Positions 1 to 6,165 of a stretch of DNA of 11,524 nt are shown here, piece by piece. A model generated the notes under the pieces. That model saw only the letters and a list, made by a program, of their open reading frames with translations. It was not told where the DNA came from and did no database searches. Position 1 is the first letter of the stretch. Every line of letters starts with the position of its first letter. Source of the stretch: Blastococcus sp. (GTDB lineage Bacteria > Actinomycetota > Actinomycetes > Mycobacteriales > Geodermatophilaceae); contig JAOPUS010000013.1 of assembly GCA_025963345.1 (NCBI GenBank), positions 1 to 11,524 of the forward strand, in the 5' to 3' direction. The position numbers and the translations under genes are program-made.

Positions 1-2
1 GG

Positions 3-77
3 CTGCGGGCGGTCAGCCGGGCCGGCCGGCTGGCCAGCTGGCGGGGCGAGCGGGGCGCGCGGACCGAGATCGACTGA
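3..77 (+). CDS. C-terminal end of an unidentified upstream gene (5' partial)
   Basis: The frame entering at base 3 stays open to a TGA at 75-77 and would encode 24 residues ending in ARTEID. Every sense codon in this stretch ends in G or C, as expected for a real gene in this genome. A hairpin resembling a terminator begins 8 nt after the stop, which fits the end of a transcription unit. The peptide is too short and too rich in Arg, Gly and Ala to assign to a family, and the other two forward frames are also open here, so the call rests on third-position bias and the hairpin. Function unknown. Confidence 0.4.
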   Translation: MRAVSRAGRLASWRGERGARTEID

Positions 78-84
78 AAGAGGA

Positions 85-135
85 CCACGCTTCCCCCCAC
101 GCCTCGCAGGCTCGGCGCGGGCCCCTGAAGCGTGG
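85..135 (+). terminator. Terminator-like hairpin after the upstream gene
   Basis: CCACGCTTC at 85-93 is the perfect reverse complement of GAAGCGTGG at 127-135. This gives a 9-bp stem closing a 33-nt loop, which can itself form a small CGCC/GGCG stem (100-103 with 114-117). There is no T-run, which is common for terminators in high-GC actinobacteria. It lies just after the stop at 75-77 and 69 nt before the next start, so ending the upstream transcript is the simplest role. Confidence 0.45.
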
Positions 136-204
136 CCGCTCCAGCGCGTCACCACGGGCCGTGGCATCGTCAATGCGACGACGCCGTCCACGGGTGGGAG
201 CGCC

Positions 205-1443
205 ATGCGGTTCCTCTTCCGGCCACCCGCCGCCAATGCGACGGGCCTGCTGAGCCTGCCCTGGGACCAGCCGCTCGAGAAGTGGGACCCGGCGCTGTTG
301 CTCGAGGTCCCGCAGCGGGGCATCTCGCGGCACGTGGTCCGCTTCGTCGCCAACGGCGGGCACGTCTTCGCACTGAAGGAGATCAACGAGCGGCTGGCCC
401 GGCACGAGTACGCCCTGCTCGGCGAGTTCGAGGAGGAGGGCCTGCCCACCGTCTCGGTGCTCGGCATCTGCGTCGACCGGCCCGGCGACCAGGAGGCGAT
501 CCTGGTCACCCGCTACCTGGAGTACTCGATGTCCTACCGCTGGCTGTTCTCCAGCCCGCGGGGGGAGCACTCGGCGGAGCAGTTGCTGGACACGCTCGTC
601 GAGCTCCTGGTGCGGCTGCACCTGGCCGGCGTCTTCTGGGGTGACTGCTCGCTGTCGAACACCTTGTTCCGACCCGACGCCGGGGCCCTGACCGCCTACC
701 TGGTGGACGCCGAGACCGTCGAGCGCTACCCGACCCTGTCGCCCGGGCAGCGGGCCTACGACGTCGACCTGGCCCGTGAGCGGATGGGGGCGGAGATGCT
801 CGACCTGCGATGCGGTGGGCTGTTGCCGGACGACATCGATCCGATCGAGATCGCCGACAGCCTGCCGCGGCGCTACGAGGCGCTGTGGGAGGAGGTGACG
901 CACGAAGAGGTCTTCGGGGTCGAGGAACAGCAGTACCGGATGACCGAGCGCCTCCAGCGGCTCAACGACCTGGGGTTCGACGTCGACGAGGTCGAGCTGA
1001 TCACCTCCCCGAAGGGGGCCAGGCTGCGCGTGCGCACCCGCGTGGCCGAGCCCGGTCAGCACCGGCGTGAGGTGTTCCGGCTGACCGGGCTGGAGGTGCA
1101 GGAGCGGCAGGCCCGCCGGCTGCTCAACGACATCCGGGCGTTCCGGGCCTGGCTGGAGCAGAAGTCCGGTGGGCCGGTGCCGGAGAGCTTCGTCGCCCAC
1201 CGCTGGCTCAGCGAGGTCTACCAGCCGGTCGTGGACGCGATCCCGCCGGACCTGGCCGGCCGGCTGGCGCCGGCAGAGGTCTTCCACGAGGTCCTCGAGC
1301 ACCGGTGGTTCCTCTCCGAGCAGGCGCACCGCGACGTCGGGACGGCGGAGGCGGCGGAGTCCTACTTCGCCACCGTGCTACCGAAGACGCCCAAGGAGGT
1401 CACCACGCCGTCGATGATGACGGGACTCGTAGGGGACGACTGA
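205..1443 (+). CDS. DUF4032 domain protein with a kinase-like N-terminal domain
   Basis: A 412-aa soluble protein that I recognise as the actinobacterial DUF4032 family, whose function is not established. The N-terminal half looks like a protein-kinase-type or Kdo/WaaP-like fold: a Gly-containing turn at 50-52 (NGG), Lys58 in FALKE as candidate ATP-binding lysine, Glu68 in HEYALL as candidate helix-C glutamate, Asp147 and Asn152 in GDCSLSN with the D-x4-N spacing of kinase catalytic loops, and Asp168 in LVDAE at the DFG position. The C-terminal half (about 225-390) holds the conserved VEPGQHRR, VQERQARRLLNDI and EVFHEVLEHRWFLSE segments typical of DUF4032. No signal peptide or membrane segment is visible. 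The ATG at 205 has GGGAG at 196-200 four bases upstream. The sugar importer operon starts 146 nt downstream on the same strand. The substrate (protein, sugar or lipid) cannot be told from sequence; kinase activity is inference. Confidence 0.85.
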   Translation: MRFLFRPPAANATGLLSLPWDQPLEKWDPALLLEVPQRGISRHVVRFVANGGHVFALKEINERLARHEYALLGEFEEEGLPTVSVLGICVDRPGDQEAILVTRYLEYSMSYRWLFSSPRGEHSAEQLLDTLVELLVRLHLAGVFWGDCSLSNTLFRPDAGALTAYLVDAETVERYPTLSPGQRAYDVDLARERMGAEMLDLRCGGLLPDDIDPIEIADSLPRRYEALWEEVTHEEVFGVEEQQYRMTERLQRLNDLGFDVDEVELITSPKGARLRVRTRVAEPGQHRREVFRLTGLEVQERQARRLLNDIRAFRAWLEQKSGGPVPESFVAHRWLSEVYQPVVDAIPPDLAGRLAPAEVFHEVLEHRWFLSEQAHRDVGTAEAAESYFATVLPKTPKEVTTPSMMTGLVGDD

Positions 1444-1457
1444 CGCCGTCCGCGAGC

Positions 1458-1497
1458 GGCGGGGGTCTCGGTCCGATGCCGATTTGAGACCCCGCGC
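1458..1497 (+). terminator. Terminator-like hairpin after the DUF4032 gene
   Basis: GGGGTCTC at 1462-1469 pairs perfectly with GAGACCCC at 1486-1493 around a 16-nt loop. The stem can be extended by two G-C pairs (1459-1460 with 1494-1495) if G1461 is bulged. It starts 14 nt after the TGA at 1441-1443 and lacks a T-run. It probably ends the DUF4032 transcript and separates it from the importer operon promoter just downstream; an operator role is also possible. Confidence 0.5.
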
Positions 1498-1506
1498 CGG
1501 TTCGAA

Positions 1507-1535
1507 TTGACACCCCCTATGACCTGCACCACTCT
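1507..1535 (+). promoter_or_regulatory. Probable promoter of the lpqY-sugABC-like operon
   Basis: TTGACA at 1507-1512 is a perfect -35 box for a primary sigma factor. With a 17-bp spacer the -10 position is CACTCT at 1530-1535, a weak match that keeps the A at position 2 and the T at position 6. Transcription would begin near 1542, leaving a leader of about 48 nt. The palindrome TTCGAA (1501-1506) abuts the -35 box and CGGT-G-ACCG (1546-1554) falls just after the predicted start; either could bind a sugar-responsive repressor, but no specific regulator can be named. Confidence 0.45.
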
Positions 1536-1589
1536 CCGGGGACAGCGGTGACCGACCGTCGCCGGGCACGCCAACGGAGGCGATGACTG

Positions 1590-2948
1590 ATGCCGAACGC
1601 TGCCGGCCACGAGCGACCCGGACGCGGATCGCCCACCGGCCCCCGGAGCGGGCGCGGGTCCCGCCGTCGAGCCGTCGCGGGCGCCGCGGCCCTGCTCGTC
1701 GCGGCCGGGACCCTCGCCGCCTGCGGGAGCGGTGGCGGCGGGGCGACGACCCTGACCTGGTACATCAACCCCGACTCCGGCGGGCAGGCGGAGATCGCCA
1801 GCCGGTGCACGGATGCGGCCAATGGCGCGTACACCATCCAGACCGCTCAGCTGCCGCGCGAGTCCTCCCAGCAGCGCGAACAGCTGATCCGTCGCCTGGC
1901 GGCCCAGGACTCCTCGATCGACATCATGAGCCTGGACCCGCCCTACATCCCCGAGTTCGCCCAGGCGGGCTTCCTGGCACCCATCCCGGACGACGTCGCC
2001 GGAAGGGTCACCCAGGACGTCGTCCAGAGCGCCATCGACGGGTCGACCTGGGACGGCAAGCTGGTCGCCGTCCCGTTCTGGGCCAACACGCAGCTGCTGT
2101 GGTTCAAGAAGTCCGTGGCCGAGAAGGCCGGCCTGGACATGGAGCAGCCGGTCACCTGGGAGCAGCTCATCAAGGCCGCCGAGGCCCAGAAGACCAATAT
2201 CGCCGCCCAGGGCATCCGCGCCGAGGCGCTGACCGTCTGGGTCAACGCGCTCATCGAGTCCGCCGGTGGCCACATCATCGAGAAGACCGCGGACAAGCCC
2301 GAGGACATCCAGCTCGGCCTGACCTCGCCGGCCGCGGTGCAGGCCGCCACGGTGATGCACGACCTCGCCGCCAGCGGCGTCGGCGGCCCGGCCTTCACCA
2401 CATCGGGAGAGGACGCGAACGTCACGGACTTCGAGAAGGGGTCCGCCTCCTTCATGGTCAACTGGCCGTTCGTCTGGGGCCGGGCCCTCAGCGCGGTCAA
2501 GGCCGGCACCCTGGCCCAGTCGGTCCCCGACGACTACGGGTGGACGCTCTACCCCCGGGTGGACGCGGACAAGCCCAGCGCACCGCCCTACGGCGGGATC
2601 AACCTGGGCATCGGGGCCTTCAGCACCAACGTCGACGGAGCGTTCCAGGCCGCGGAGTGCATCGTCTCGGAGCAGAACCAGGCCTACTACTTCACGACCA
2701 ACGGCAATCCGGCGGCCAAGGCGTCGGTGTACGACGACCCCGAGGTGATCAAGGTGTTCCCGCAGGCCCCGGTCATCCGGGAGTCCCTGGAGATGGCCAA
2801 GCCCCGGCCGCAGACGGTCTATTACAGCGAGGTCTCCGGAGCGCTGCAGCGCGAGTACCACCCGGCGACCGCGATCGACCCGGAGCAGACCGGGAAGAAA
2901 GCCAACGACCTGATCAGTTCCGTCCTGTCAGGAGACCAGCTGCTGTGA
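1590..2948 (+). CDS. lpqY: Trehalose/disaccharide ABC importer, LpqY-like substrate-binding lipoprotein
   Basis: A 452-aa family 1-type extracellular solute-binding protein, expected to be lipid-anchored outside the membrane and to deliver a sugar to the two downstream permeases. A basic N-region (GSRRR, 23-27) and a hydrophobic stretch lead to the lipobox LAAC with Cys45 as the lipidated residue. Several segments match what I know of mycobacterial LpqY: SRCT near 71-74, LPR at 88-90 followed by QLIRRLAAQD, SLDPPYIPEFAQAG, NTQLLWF, WVNALIESAGG, NWPFVWG at 291-297, GGINLGIGAF, and a C-terminal IDPEQTGKKA. Gene order and sizes of the next three genes match sugA-sugB-sugC. GGAGG at 1576-1580 lies 9 nt before the ATG at 1590; a closer ATG at 1583 is in another frame. 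The stop overlaps the next gene's GTG, so the two are translationally coupled. Trehalose as substrate is by homology; a paralogous transporter for another disaccharide is the main alternative. Confidence 0.85.
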   Translation: MPNAAGHERPGRGSPTGPRSGRGSRRRAVAGAAALLVAAGTLAACGSGGGGATTLTWYINPDSGGQAEIASRCTDAANGAYTIQTAQLPRESSQQREQLIRRLAAQDSSIDIMSLDPPYIPEFAQAGFLAPIPDDVAGRVTQDVVQSAIDGSTWDGKLVAVPFWANTQLLWFKKSVAEKAGLDMEQPVTWEQLIKAAEAQKTNIAAQGIRAEALTVWVNALIESAGGHIIEKTADKPEDIQLGLTSPAAVQAATVMHDLAASGVGGPAFTTSGEDANVTDFEKGSASFMVNWPFVWGRALSAVKAGTLAQSVPDDYGWTLYPRVDADKPSAPPYGGINLGIGAFSTNVDGAFQAAECIVSEQNQAYYFTTNGNPAAKASVYDDPEVIKVFPQAPVIRESLEMAKPRPQTVYYSEVSGALQREYHPATAIDPEQTGKKANDLISSVLSGDQLL

Positions 2949-3904
2949 GCACCACGACGCTTCCCCCGACCGAGAAGACCCAGCCCGTCTCGGCACCGCC
3001 CGGCGGGCTCAGCGACCGGTCGAAGGCCGAGCGAAGGCTGGGCTGGAGACTGGCCGGCCCGGCCTTCGTGGTGATGCTGGCGGTCACCGCGTACCCGATC
3101 CTGCAGGCGGTCTACGAGTCGCTCTTCTCCTACCGGCTCACCGACCCGGCCAACCGCACGTTCACGGGACTGACGAACTACTGGGTCATCCTCACCGACT
3201 CGCTGTGGTGGCAGTCGATCCTGGTCACGGTGTTCATCACGGTGGTGACCGTGAGCGTGGAGCTGGTCCTCGGCTTCGCGCTCGCCCTGGTGATGGCCAA
3301 GGCGCTGGCCGCGATCCGCCCGGTCGTCCGGGCGGCGATCCTCATCCCGTACGCGGTCATCACGGTGGTGTCGGCCTTCGCCTGGCAGTTCGCCTTCGAC
3401 ATCAACACCGGGTTCGTCAACTCGTGGTTCGCCTGGCTCCCCGGCGTCGGAACGGACACCGACTGGTTCGGCGACAAATGGACGTCGCTGCTGGTGATCT
3501 GCCTGGCGGAGATCTGGAAGACGACCCCGTTCATCTCGCTGCTGCTGCTCGCCGGCCTGGCCCAGGTGCCGGAGGTGCTGCAGGAGGCCGCGCAGGTCGA
3601 CGGCGCCACCTGGTGGCAGCGCATGTGGCGGGTGACGATCCCCAACATGAAGGCCGCGATCATGGTCGCGCTGCTGTTCCGCAGCCTGGACGCCTTCCGG
3701 GTCTTCGACAGCATCTTCATCATGACCGGCGGCGCCAACGGCACCGAGTCGGTGTCGTTCCTCGCCTACCGGCAGACCATCGCCCGGCTGGAGATCGGCC
3801 TCGGCTCTGCGGTGTCGGTGCTGTTGTTCCTCCTGGTCGTGGCGATCGCCATCGGCTTCATCAAGGGCTTCAAGGTCGACCTGTCCCAGGCGCGGGGGGA
3901 GTAG
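2945..3904 (+). CDS. sugA: Sugar ABC transporter permease, SugA-like (MalF type)
   Basis: A 319-aa inner-membrane permease that forms half of the translocation channel of the importer. After a polar N-terminus of about 35 residues containing SKAERRLGWRL, six hydrophobic segments can be seen, starting with GPAFVVMLAVTAYPIL. The cytoplasmic EAA loop that docks on the ATPase is present: EAAQVDGATWWQRMWRV from residue 214, with the conserved Gly at 220, followed by TIPNMKAAI. EIWKTTPFISLLLLAGLA and ALLFRSLDAFRVFDSIFIMTGG resemble SugA. Size is close to mycobacterial SugA (about 307 aa). The GTG start at 2945 overlaps the previous stop by 3 bases (GTGA). The same frame is open back to 1583, but the upstream part lies over the binding-protein gene and shows no coding character, so 2945 is the real start. 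Confidence 0.88.
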   Translation: MSTTTLPPTEKTQPVSAPPGGLSDRSKAERRLGWRLAGPAFVVMLAVTAYPILQAVYESLFSYRLTDPANRTFTGLTNYWVILTDSLWWQSILVTVFITVVTVSVELVLGFALALVMAKALAAIRPVVRAAILIPYAVITVVSAFAWQFAFDINTGFVNSWFAWLPGVGTDTDWFGDKWTSLLVICLAEIWKTTPFISLLLLAGLAQVPEVLQEAAQVDGATWWQRMWRVTIPNMKAAIMVALLFRSLDAFRVFDSIFIMTGGANGTESVSFLAYRQTIARLEIGLGSAVSVLLFLLVVAIAIGFIKGFKVDLSQARGE

Positions 3905-3907
3905 CAG

Positions 3908-4741
3908 ATGTCCACACGCAAGAAGGCCTGGTGGATCGTCGGCGGGATCATCATCGTGATCTACGCGCTGTTCCCGATCGCGTGGATCGTCTCGATCTCG
4001 CTCAAGGCGCCGTCGGACATCGCCAACGGCCAGTTCGCGCCGACGAACGTGTCCTGGGACAACTACCAGACCATTCTCACCGGCAGTGCGAGTGACCTCT
4101 TCCTGCCGGCGCTCCGGAACTCCTTCGGCATCTGTCTGATCGCCACCGGCATCTCCTGCCTGCTGGCGATGTTCGCCGCCTACGCGATCGCGCGGCTGGA
4201 CTTCCCCGGCAAGAAGGTGATCCTGTCGACCGCGCTGGCGGTGGCGATCTTCCCTGTCATCTCGATCGTCACCCCGCTGTTCAACGTGTGGCGGCAGATC
4301 GGGTTGTACGACACCTGGGCGGGGCTGATCATCCCGTACCTGTCGCTCACGCTGCCCATCTCGATCTGGACGATGTCGGCGTTCTTCCGGGAGATCCCGT
4401 GGGAGATGGAGCAGGCCGCGCAGGTCGACGGTGCGACGACCTGGCAGGCGTTCCGCAAGGTGATCGTCCCTCTGGCCGCGCCTGGGGTCTTCACCACCGC
4501 GATCATCGCGTTCTTCATCGCCTGGAACGACTTCGTGTACGGGATCGTCCTGACCTCCACCGAGTCGGCCCGGCCGGTGCCGGCCGCCCTCGGTCTCTTC
4601 AGTGGCGCCTCGCAGTTCGAGGACCCGACCGGCGCGATCGCCGCAGCGGCGGTGATCGTCACGATCCCCGTCGTGATCCTCGTGCTGCTCTTCCAGCGGC
4701 GGATCGTCGCCGGCCTGACGAACGGAGCCGTCAAGGGATGA
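3908..4741 (+). CDS. sugB: Sugar ABC transporter permease, SugB-like (MalG type)
   Basis: A 277-aa inner-membrane permease, partner of the preceding one. It has the MalG-type layout: an N-terminal segment KAWWIVGGIIIVIYALFPI, about five more hydrophobic segments, and an EAA loop EQAAQVDGATTWQAFRKV starting at Glu168, followed by IVPLAAPGVFT. The C-terminus QRRIVAGLTNGAVKG is nearly identical to the end of mycobacterial SugB as I know it, and ASQFEDPTGAIAA also resembles that protein; length agrees (about 274 aa). The gene starts 3 nt after the previous stop, with GGGGGAG at 3895-3901 overlapping that stop as its Shine-Dalgarno, so it is coexpressed with its partner. No broken motif is seen. 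Confidence 0.9.
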   Translation: MSTRKKAWWIVGGIIIVIYALFPIAWIVSISLKAPSDIANGQFAPTNVSWDNYQTILTGSASDLFLPALRNSFGICLIATGISCLLAMFAAYAIARLDFPGKKVILSTALAVAIFPVISIVTPLFNVWRQIGLYDTWAGLIIPYLSLTLPISIWTMSAFFREIPWEMEQAAQVDGATTWQAFRKVIVPLAAPGVFTTAIIAFFIAWNDFVYGIVLTSTESARPVPAALGLFSGASQFEDPTGAIAAAAVIVTIPVVILVLLFQRRIVAGLTNGAVKG

Positions 4742-4790
4742 CCCCGACCGTGCTCCACATTTCACCGACCCACCGAGGGGACGAGGACTG

Positions 4791-6056
4791 ATGGCCTCCA
4801 TCGAGATGAAGCACATCGTCAAGCAGTACGGCGACGGGTTCCCGGCCGTGAACGACGTCAGCCTGGACATCGCCGAAGGCGAGTTCATGATCCTGGTCGG
4901 CCCCTCCGGCTGCGGTAAGTCGACACTGCTCCGGATGATCGTCGGACTGGAGGACATCACCAGCGGCGACATGATCATCGGTGGCAAGCGGATGAACGAC
5001 CTGGCGCCGCGCGACCGCAACCTGTCGATGGTCTTCCAGAACTACGCGCTCTACCCGCACATGACCGTCTTCGAGAACATCGCCTTCCCGCTCCGGCTGT
5101 CCAAGACCCCGGACGACGAGGTGCGCCGCCGCGTCACCGAGGCCTCCGACGTGCTCGAGCTCGGGGAACACCTCGACCGCAAGCCGGCCAACCTCTCCGG
5201 TGGCCAGCGCCAGCGGGTGGCCATGGGGCGGGCGATCGTCCGGCAGGCCGAGGCGTTCCTCTTCGACGAGCCGCTGTCCAACCTCGACGCCAAGCTGCGC
5301 GGTCAGATGCGGACCGAGATCTCCCGGCTGCAGCGGCGCCTGGGCATCACCACCGTCTACGTCACCCACGACCAGACCGAGGCCATGACCCTCGGCGACC
5401 GGGTCTGCGTCCTGCGCAAGGGCAAGATCCAACAGGTCGCCTCGCCGCGGGAGCTCTACGAACAGCCGGTCAACCTGTTCGTGGCCGGGTTCATCGGCTC
5501 GCCGCCGATGAACTTCCTGCCGGCGACGCCGGAGGGTAACCGCTTGAAGACACCCTTCGGCGACATCGAGCTGGACGAGAGGCGGGCGGCCGCGCTCGGA
5601 GGCAGGGACCTGGTGCTGGTCGGCATCCGGCCCGAGTACTTCGAGGACGCGTCGCTGGTCGACGAGCCCAAGCGGTCGCTCGGCTCGATCTTCAGGGCGC
5701 GGGTGGACGTCACAGAGTGGCTCGGCGACTCCCAGTTCGCCTACATCCCCTACGAGGCGCCGGAGGCGGTCACGGCGCAGCTGCGCGAGCTGGCCCGTGA
5801 GCTGGACTCGGAGGAGCTGCGCACCCAGGCGATCGTCTCGATCGACTCGACCAGCCGGATCCGGGAGGGCCAGGAGGCGGAGTTCTGGCTCGACAGCCGG
5901 AAGATCCACGTCTTCGACCCGCAGTCGGGGGAGAACCTGACCCGGGACGCCGAGGCCGGCGCGGAACTCACCCGGATGGCGACGCAGGACCGGGTGGAGC
6001 AGGTGGAGGAGTCCAAGGCCCGGCAGGGCGGCGCGACCGCGGTCGGCGCCGCCTGA
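4791..6056 (+). CDS. sugC: ABC importer ATP-binding protein, SugC-like (UgpC/MalK family)
   Basis: A 421-aa cytoplasmic ATPase that powers the importer as a dimer. All motifs are intact: Walker A GPSGCGKST at 37-45, Q-loop FQNYALYPHMTV, signature LSGGQRQRV from 135, Walker B FLFDEP with Asp159 and Glu160, D-loop SNLD, and H-loop His193 in VTHD. From about residue 240 comes the C-terminal regulatory region of the MalK/UgpC class, with FIGSPPMNFLPA, GIRPEYFEDASLVDE and VFDPQSGENLT, the last close to the end of mycobacterial SugC. The extra 25-30 residues at the C-terminus are charged and Ala-rich. It starts 49 nt after sugB with GAGGGGACGAGG (4775-4786) upstream. UgpC/MsmK-type ATPases can serve several importers, but its place here suggests a dedicated role. 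Confidence 0.92.
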   Translation: MASIEMKHIVKQYGDGFPAVNDVSLDIAEGEFMILVGPSGCGKSTLLRMIVGLEDITSGDMIIGGKRMNDLAPRDRNLSMVFQNYALYPHMTVFENIAFPLRLSKTPDDEVRRRVTEASDVLELGEHLDRKPANLSGGQRQRVAMGRAIVRQAEAFLFDEPLSNLDAKLRGQMRTEISRLQRRLGITTVYVTHDQTEAMTLGDRVCVLRKGKIQQVASPRELYEQPVNLFVAGFIGSPPMNFLPATPEGNRLKTPFGDIELDERRAAALGGRDLVLVGIRPEYFEDASLVDEPKRSLGSIFRARVDVTEWLGDSQFAYIPYEAPEAVTAQLRELARELDSEELRTQAIVSIDSTSRIREGQEAEFWLDSRKIHVFDPQSGENLTRDAEAGAELTRMATQDRVEQVEESKARQGGATAVGAA

Positions 6057-6058
6057 AC

Positions 6059-6124
6059 CCCTCCCCGGAGGGCCACGCCCCCGAAGTACCGGCCCCCGAA
6101 GTACCGGCCCCCGGCGGGGCGTGG
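6059..6124 (+). terminator. Composite terminator region of the sugar-importer operon
   Basis: Just after the sugC stop (6054-6056) a small hairpin CCCTC/GAGGG (6059-6063 with 6068-6072) has a 4-nt loop. It is followed by a larger inverted repeat, CCACGCCCC at 6073-6081 with GGGGCGTGG at 6116-6124, a perfect 9-bp stem extendable by a G-U pair (6072 with 6125). The 34-nt loop is occupied mostly by a tandem repeat. No T-run follows. Position and strength fit transcription termination or 3'-end protection of the operon message. Confidence 0.5.
6078..6113 (+). repeat. 15-bp tandem repeat, 2.4 copies
   Basis: CCCCCGAAGTACCGG occurs at 6078-6092 and again identically at 6093-6107, followed by a partial CCCCCG to 6113. 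It fills most of the loop of the 9-bp inverted repeat that follows sugC. Exact copies suggest a recent slippage duplication. It is non-coding and its copy number may vary between strains. Confidence 0.85.
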
Positions 6125-6144
6125 TGGCGTAGCGCCGTCGTCCA

Positions 6145-6165
6145 GGAGGTCTACCGGTGACCTCC
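6145..6165 (+). promoter_or_regulatory. Hairpin covering the upstream lspA start signal
   Basis: GGAGGTC at 6145-6151 and GACCTCC at 6159-6165 form a perfect 7-bp inverted repeat with the loop TACCGGT. The left arm contains the AGGAGG Shine-Dalgarno of the GTG at 6157; the GTG straddles the loop and right arm. In RNA this would hide that start signal. It may be an attenuator or extra terminator for the importer operon, or a translational switch for lspA. Confidence 0.4.

Noticed and set aside
171..243. Ten-base direct repeat CAATGCGACG at 171-180 and 234-243
   Set aside because: One copy lies inside the DUF4032 coding region and there is no further structure; chance is enough in GC-rich DNA.
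13..1329. 438-aa minus-strand open frame opposite the DUF4032 gene
   Set aside because: Low-complexity composition with no recognisable motif, opposite a gene with clear family features.
1499..1508. GGTTCGAATT resembling a tRNA T-loop
   Set aside because: No flanking T-stem, acceptor stem or anticodon arm can be built around it.
1583..3904. A single 773-aa frame from ATG 1583 that would fuse a new N-terminus to the SugA-like permease
   Set aside because: The first 454 codons run out of frame over the LpqY-like gene and encode Arg/Gly/Pro-rich sequence; GTG 2945 overlapping the previous stop is the normal coupled start.
2822..5020. 732-aa open frame on the minus strand across the permease genes
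   Set aside because: It lies opposite three well-recognised genes and its translation is a low-complexity run of Arg, Asp, Gly, His and Glu, the usual shadow of GC-rich coding DNA.
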